Shown here piece by piece: positions 58,053-64,000 of a stretch of 64,000 nt of DNA. The stretch's first letter is position 1; each line of letters begins with the position of its first letter. Origin of the DNA: Tachypleus tridentatus (taxonomy: Eukaryota; Arthropoda; Merostomata; Xiphosura; Limulidae); assembly GCF_004210375.1 (NCBI RefSeq), contig NW_027467782.1, positions 24,717,276-24,781,275 on the forward strand, read 5' to 3'. The notes under the pieces were generated by a model. The model was not told where the DNA came from and searched no databases. It saw nothing but the letters and a program-made list of their open reading frames with translations. The position numbers and the translations under genes were made by a program.

Positions 58053-59020
58053 GAGGTCAATTAATTTCGATGTTGAAGTTCATAAAATATGTGAGTATAT
58101 CAAAATTTAAATACCAAAGCGTTTGGAATAAAGTTAATCAATTTAACCATTTAACATTAAACTCGACTTGTGAGTCTGTAGATCGCCTGTTCAAATTCCT
58201 ATCGAATCAAACGTGCTTGCACTTTCACTGGTTAGAGTGTAGACCAAAATTCTTGACTTATGTAATATTTCTTTTATTAATGTGAATATTGTTTCACATA
58301 ATATAAAAATGCATAGTATGCTCTTTTAATAACTGTCATACAATATCGTCAGTGGTTTGTTAATTTTTGGAAGAATCTGCTTTGTTAACTTTAATGTTTT
58401 TAAAAGTTCTGAACATTAAAAAATTGCTGCTCTATTAAGGTTAAAAAAAAGTAAATTGTTTTCTAATTAATGTGTAATGTCTGTGAGCTTAAAATTTCTA
58501 CACATTAAAAAAATTATTAGTTCTGAAATGAGAAACATAAGGGCCTCAGGTCAAGTTGTTTTCTTAAAGTAAAGCTACACATTGGGGTATGAGAAATTTG
58601 TAATTGCATAGAACCGAGTCCAGATATTAGTGATTAAATTCACTCAAGTCATTGCTAACTCGTTGGAAAATGAGAAAGGACTGTTGTATTTGTACAGAAT
58701 AAGAAATTTTCAGTTTTATTAAAGGGTAACATTGGAACTTCTACTTTACATGTAACTGTGAAGAAAGAGGTTGAAATACATAAGTGGAATAGCCTGTGTG
58801 ATACGTTACTTCTTACACAGAGATTTATATGTCAGTCTATTATATAAACATTTTATGTAAATTGAACATAAATAAATAGAAAAATTACGTATATATATAT
58901 ATTAATAATAAAATAATAATAATACAGTTAATAAAATAACTTACTTTTAACAACATCGACAATTCTGTGGTTTTAATTCAATTGATATGAAAGTTCTTAT
59001 ACGTTTTCTTTTTCACTGCT
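58053..59020. repeat. Block A, copy 3 (intron region)
   Basis: Matches 5990-7230 and 22480-23480. Old SINE-A fragment at 58140-58260 (CTCGACTTGTGAGTCTG, CAAACGTGCTTGCACTTTCA) shared with 6085-6200. No coding content: the open frames on both strands here are short and not conserved. Confidence 0.5.
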
Positions 59021-59110
59021 TTTTTAGGATCCGGATTCTCGCTGACAGAAATGATATTCTGAAGTCTTACATTTATTCAAATAACACCAGAAGGTTATAT
59101 AGTGCAAGTA
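59021..59110 (+). pseudogene. Terminal-exon relic of the peptide family (copy 5)
   Basis: The acceptor CAG is changed to CTG (TTTTTCACTGC), but TTTTTTAG nine bases later could replace it, followed by GATCCGGATTCTCGC. The match to 43038-43099 and 23497 is clear. In the frame used at 43 kb it has stops; from the shifted acceptor it would be open for about 30 codons. Confidence 0.4.
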
Positions 59111-59690
59111 AAATATATTCTTGAACTTATTGTACACTGAATATTGAAATAAAAATTGCATTGAAATTTAGTTTCATTATTTCGTGGTTATAGAAAACAC
59201 AAAACAATAAACTGAATCAAATAAGAAATAAAGTGCAATTTATACTTAAAAGAAAACTTTCGTTAATCTCTCTGTGTATTTCTCCTGTTCCAGGAACATT
59301 TTTCGATACATATTGAAATGCTTGCTTAAGTTAGTTTATGTAAAAGATATTTCGAGTGTTGACAATTCGAAGAAGAAATGTTTTAGAAGAAATATTACCA
59401 CGTGGTGAAATGTTTGACCCTGATATTCATCTTTTATCTGTACTCACATTCTTGTTATCGATATTTAATCTATAAGCCAGCTAATAGCGTCAACTAATTG
59501 CTGTCTAAACCAAACACTACGCCTCCCGCTAGTACAGCGGTATGTCAACAGACGGAAACTTTGTCAACATGTTTTATAGAATCATTATTGTTCTATAATC
59601 ATCATTGTTTTATGCACGTGAGTACTGAAACTTCACTGTAACCTGTATCACTCTTCTTATAATTAAGCAAAATATTACGAGGCTTCTAAA
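59111..59690. repeat. End of block A, SINE-B head fragment
   Basis: 59330-59480 matches 23680-23800 and 16225-16330. 59520-59550 (CGCCTCCCGCTAGTACAGCGGTATGTC) is a SINE-B head. Confidence 0.4.
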
Positions 59691-61980
59691 ATATTTGTTT
59701 AAAAAATTAATGTTTCTCTATTAGTGGCCTTGTCTTCTACCAGGTTGTAAGGAAGTATTATTTTTTGTTACACGTTTTCTTTCATATAAACGTTCATTAG
59801 TTTATTGCAATAATATAAAATGAACTAAAAACACTGCTAGGAACAAAGTCTATGAACGGTATAACTATACATTAATTGTTCCAAAAGAAGTGTGAAAGGT
59901 GTTCTACACAATTTTAACATATGTATCTGGTACTACTGGTTATGCGGTACGTTCGAAATTCTTGTATCATACAAAGTTTTCATGTTTTTGTTTGAACAGG
60001 CCGGCAACGCACGTAATAAACACTGGATAAAGAAACAATGGCTTCATAGAGTCAACTGATACCAAGCTAATACATTTAAAAAAAGAAAGACTACAACATG
60101 TAGTTTTGAAAATAAAAGACGAGTATTTCCAAAAAATTCTTGATGAATAAAGATATAAATTCATTTGTTATCAATGTTATTTTCTTTCATCAGTTTATAT
60201 TTTTCTTCAGAAACATTATAATAAAAAGTATTCATTGTGATAAAGGAAATAATAAATTAAACTAAGTTAGAGTTTGTTTTGTTACCAATTTGTAAACAAT
60301 TTCTTTGTGATAGAAAAAAAATGAATATTAATTTCGAAGTCTGCGTATCTTATGGAAAATCTATTTGTAAAAGCAAAATAACTTGTATGGAATTTAAATT
60401 ATTAGGTCAAAGTAATATTGCAAAAGATCTCAGGAACAGTATTCAAAACTCCTTATGCAATGATATTATTGGGTCACATTATCACGTGACACTAACAGAT
60501 GAATTTTGATAGGTAATTAACCAATTCCCCAAGTTCTTTTACGGGATATGAAGTAAGATTAATTAGAGTAAAAGCTCTCTTTCATAATACAGCTTTTTTT
60601 ATTGGATACTATAACATCTAACAACCTATTTTTATTTCAACAAATGAAAGCAGCGGTTGTCAGTCTAATAAAGTTCACAATAGATGCTTTACTACATCTA
60701 CAGTCAGAAACCATTATTAGATGTGATTTTATCATAATTTTAATTTAAAATCTCATTAATCGACAGGCACATACTGTTTGAGTAAAACTATATGACGCTA
60801 TATTCCAGAAATTTTTTGATAAAAAACTTGCATTTATCAAATGAAATCATGGTTTCAGATTATTTATCTATTGATTCATTGATCTATTTTCATCGTTTCC
60901 TTTTTATTAGTTATTTGAAACAGTATGGAGGAACGAACTCACTGGCTTTACTTTACGTAACATTTCCAGGTTTTCTGCATTTTTAATGTTTTATTGTGAT
61001 ATAGGAAAACAATATGACATTTTATTGTCGAGTTTAATAAGATTCATCAAAACTGTTAAAAGTATAGCAGTTTGTTATATTCAGTAGCTTCTGATCTTAT
61101 CAACCAATGGGGATCAGAATTTGATAATTAATTGAGTGACTAATATAGGTAATTGAAAATAACTTTTATACTTGTTATCAGTCATAATGTCGACAATTTC
61201 CCATAAAATTTAGGTTGTTTCCAAACAAGATATCAAACTTATAATGTTGAATAATCATGATGAAAAAGTGAATAAAACGAAAAACTGATAAACATAATAA
61301 CATAGATTTACACTTCACATGAGACATTAATGTTTGACCTATTACATTGTAAACCGTTACATATTCCAAATAGTTCTTTAAAGATTTTGAACAAGTAGAA
61401 GTGTTCATCATAATATTATTACAACCACACTCTAAGCAAGTTTCTATATATACAGTCTTATATACGGCAAACATAGTTTGCGGAATGCTATTTAAGTTAG
61501 CCATTTAATACAACATACATTATACATATTATAAATTAACTATATTACAGACATTATAGTCAATAAAGTTACTGAAAGTAACCTTAAAAAAAAATTGAAA
61601 CATGTATTAGAAGAACACACCTATGCTCAGTAACATGATAGTAAAGTATATAAAACACTTGAATTGATTTGAGATTTATTTATACATTCTTCAAGAGCTG
61701 TTAATTGAAAAAATAAAGTGGGTAAAGGAACTTATTTCATGAGAACATGAGTTGTTAAGCATACATGAAGTGCCAACTGAGAAAATATTGTTACGATACA
61801 AGTATGTGGCTGTAGAAAATAGCGTTCGGTAAGTTTATTTATATTCAGTTGTATGTGAGTTTTCACGATGGCAAAGTCACATCGAGCTATCTGCTGAGTC
61901 CACCACTTGTTCAGTTGTCTTAATTGTGAAACATAGAACATTAAGTAAATACGAAATAATTATTGGACGCACCATAGAGT
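59690..61980. repeat. Gypsy edge, pre-R and R block, copy 6
   Basis: 59690-60020 matches 20620-20930, 60020-60440 the pre-R and 60440-61980 the R block. The part 60885-61130 is closest to 26400-26650. Frames at 60279-60509, 60792-60986 and 61178-61504 are repeat-derived and not conserved between copies. Confidence 0.55.
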
Positions 61981-62680
61981 TTGTTTTGTCTGCAAGACTA
62001 ACTAACGTGTGTCTTAATTCACGTTTCTTATATTGTAGTACAATATCTCTGAACTTTCTGTACTGGGATAAAATGTATCTGAATATTCTTTACTGGTACA
62101 AAATTCAACTGTTTCTGAACTGCGGTGTACGGTATCTATACGTACTGTAACAGCACATAACATGACTGGACTTCAATTTCCATACTGGGATAAAATCTAT
62201 CAGAGATTTAATCAATGATACAGTCTCTCTGAACCTTTTTCTAAACTGTAACACAAAACGCTATAATTCTAAGATAGTTTCTCTTCTTGAAGGGCAAGCA
62301 AAGAGCAACAATATTTAATTGAAACATTTATGACATAAAACCGTACTTGTAAAAAACGTAAGGTAATTTTCTAAAACACTTGTGATGTAACAAAGCATTT
62401 GCAATTAACGTATAGTTATTTACTAAAACACTTTGAAATAAACGTGTTTTGCTTTTATATGTGATGAAACAAAATAATGTTTATCATTGTTATTAAATAC
62501 TTGCCTTGATTTTTTTGTGAAATTTCTTCGCAATTATGATTTTCTGTCTTATTTTACTACACTTCCTTGTTGGCGTATCGTTTGAATTTCAGGTATTTTG
62601 CCAATACCGCATGTAAGTGCTAATTGTTTACTTCGGCTGTATTTTCATAACATATTCCTCAGTTCAGGTTCAAAGCAAGT
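61980..62680. other. No gene; weak short repeats
   Basis: 62045-62240 has loose repeats of 'CTGAA(C/T).TTCT.TACTGG(G/T)A(T/C)AAAAT'. Otherwise nothing. Confidence 0.3.
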
Positions 62681-62681
62681 T

Positions 62682-62957
62682 TGTTTGTTTTTGAATTTCG
62701 CGCAAAGCTACATAAGGACTATCTGCGCTAGCCGTCCCTAATTTTGCAGTTTAAGACTGGAGAGACGGCAGGCAGTCATCACCACCCACCGCCAACTCTT
62801 GGGCGATTCTTTTACCAGTGAATAATAGAGTTGACCGAAAATTATAACGCCATCACGGCCGAAAGTGTGAGCATGTTTGGTGCGACCATAATTCAATCTG
62901 CGACCCTTAGATTACGAGTCGAACGCTTCAACCCACCTGGCCATGCCGAGCCTTCTA
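62682..62957 (-). repeat. SINE-A, full length, inverted
   Basis: GTTTGTTTTTGAATTTCGCGCAAAGC, body, and the head end CACCTGGCCATGCCGAGCC. The frame 62831-63019 lies mostly within it. Confidence 0.92.
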
Positions 62958-63218
62958 AGAACGTATATTATCACAAACCAATTTGTACAGATTTCTGCAC
63001 AGCGCGTTTTAACAAGTGAATGTGGATAGATTAACAACAACAAGTTACACACTATGTAGCCCTTAAATAAAAAAAAAAAAGGTCAATACGTTTCCAGTCA
63101 AAATGTCACAACTGAACCAGAAAACCTGTTCTAAATGTAGATAAACATCTCGAATAGACCTCACTGCACGTGTATTCTATACAATTTATTGAAGACAGCT
63201 AGAGTTCGATGTATTATT

Positions 63219-63718
63219 NNNNNNNNNNNNNNNNNNNNNNNNNNNNNNNNNNNNNNNNNNNNNNNNNNNNNNNNNNNNNNNNNNNNNNNNNNNNNNNNNN
63301 NNNNNNNNNNNNNNNNNNNNNNNNNNNNNNNNNNNNNNNNNNNNNNNNNNNNNNNNNNNNNNNNNNNNNNNNNNNNNNNNNNNNNNNNNNNNNNNNNNNN
63401 NNNNNNNNNNNNNNNNNNNNNNNNNNNNNNNNNNNNNNNNNNNNNNNNNNNNNNNNNNNNNNNNNNNNNNNNNNNNNNNNNNNNNNNNNNNNNNNNNNNN
63501 NNNNNNNNNNNNNNNNNNNNNNNNNNNNNNNNNNNNNNNNNNNNNNNNNNNNNNNNNNNNNNNNNNNNNNNNNNNNNNNNNNNNNNNNNNNNNNNNNNNN
63601 NNNNNNNNNNNNNNNNNNNNNNNNNNNNNNNNNNNNNNNNNNNNNNNNNNNNNNNNNNNNNNNNNNNNNNNNNNNNNNNNNNNNNNNNNNNNNNNNNNNN
63701 NNNNNNNNNNNNNNNNNN
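63219..63718. other. Assembly gap (500 N)
   Basis: Exactly 500 N, a placeholder size. Open frames reported across it are artefacts. Confidence 1.
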
Positions 63719-64000
63719 AAATATATTCACCTTATACTATACATTCCAGTAGTTAATCCATAAGAAACAAATAAACATATTCACCTTATAATTACACATT
63801 CCAGTAGTTAATCCATAAGAAACAAATAAACATATTCACCTCAATTCATAGGTAAATAAATAAATATATTCACCTTATACTACACATTCCAGTAGTTAAT
63901 CCATAAGAAACAAAATAAACATAGTCACCTTACAATTACACATTCCAGTAGTTAATCCATGAGAAACAAATAAATATATCACCTTATAATTACACATTCC
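63719..64000. repeat. 55-bp minisatellite at the gap edge
   Basis: CATTCCAGTAGTTAATCCAT starts at 63742, 63797, 63885 and 63941, and begins again at 63995, spacing 54-56 except one 88-base step with an inserted partial unit (CAATTCATAGGTAAATAAAT). The array runs off the window and into the gap, which it probably caused. Confidence 0.92.

Noticed and set aside
63161..63763. ORFs of 184-189 codons
   Set aside because: They span the N gap; the length is an artefact.

Overview
The window looks like AT-rich, gene-poor, repeat-dominated animal nuclear DNA. It has no dense ORF structure, several classes of eukaryotic retroelement and DNA transposon, tRNA-headed SINEs, and plausible spliced exons. 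The dominant SINE (tRNA-like head, then a roughly 200-bp body ending in a T-rich or A-rich tail) and a second short SINE with a 'GCTTTG(T/C)..TAAT' tail match what I remember from chelicerates, especially horseshoe crabs. That host assignment is recollection plus inference, not shown by the sequence.

Layout. Most of the window is a mosaic of old segmental duplications. Three block types recur. (1) A decayed Ty3/gypsy-like block on the minus strand (3' region, integrase, RT) lies at 1-2160, 16560-20930, 28424-30966, with short pieces at 25130-25594 and 59690-60020. (2) A noncoding R block follows at 2200-3960, 21360-22200, 25960-28150, 31385-32060, 51715-54060 and 60440-61980. (3) A 'D' block lies at 9880-12830 and 35620-38420, and its end recurs at 49640-50060. 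Later insertions sit in these: two ORF1-type LINE copies in inverted orientation (4500-5660 and 7560-9215), a Penelope-like GIY-YIG fragment (4025-4480), a LINE endonuclease fragment (39656-40150), a Tc1-like relic (46780-47530), a hAT element with flawless target-site duplication (54352-57397) carrying a nested pogo/Tigger-like MITE (56473-56922), a hAT MITE (22239-22405), a foldback element (43513-43950), and about 19 copies of the main SINE.

The one candidate host gene system is a small family of + strand exons for a secreted-looking glycine/arginine-rich peptide precursor. The best copy is 41313-41669, with a terminal exon at 43038-43099. Relics lie at 5800-5990 (+7245), 23497, 51440-51655 and 57639-58052 (+59030). 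The best copy shows a hydrophobic segment, an acidic pro-region, a Lys-Arg site, and a basic Arg/Gly-rich remainder. No start exon was found, and all copies carry breaks or stops, so activity is unproven.

Tandem arrays: a 28-bp x 19 minisatellite (23867-24398), a 75-bp array (17795-18209), 33-bp arrays (11735-12020, 37555-38035) and a 55-bp array beside a 500-N assembly gap (63219-63718). No conserved housekeeping gene, rRNA, functional tRNA or CRISPR array was seen.
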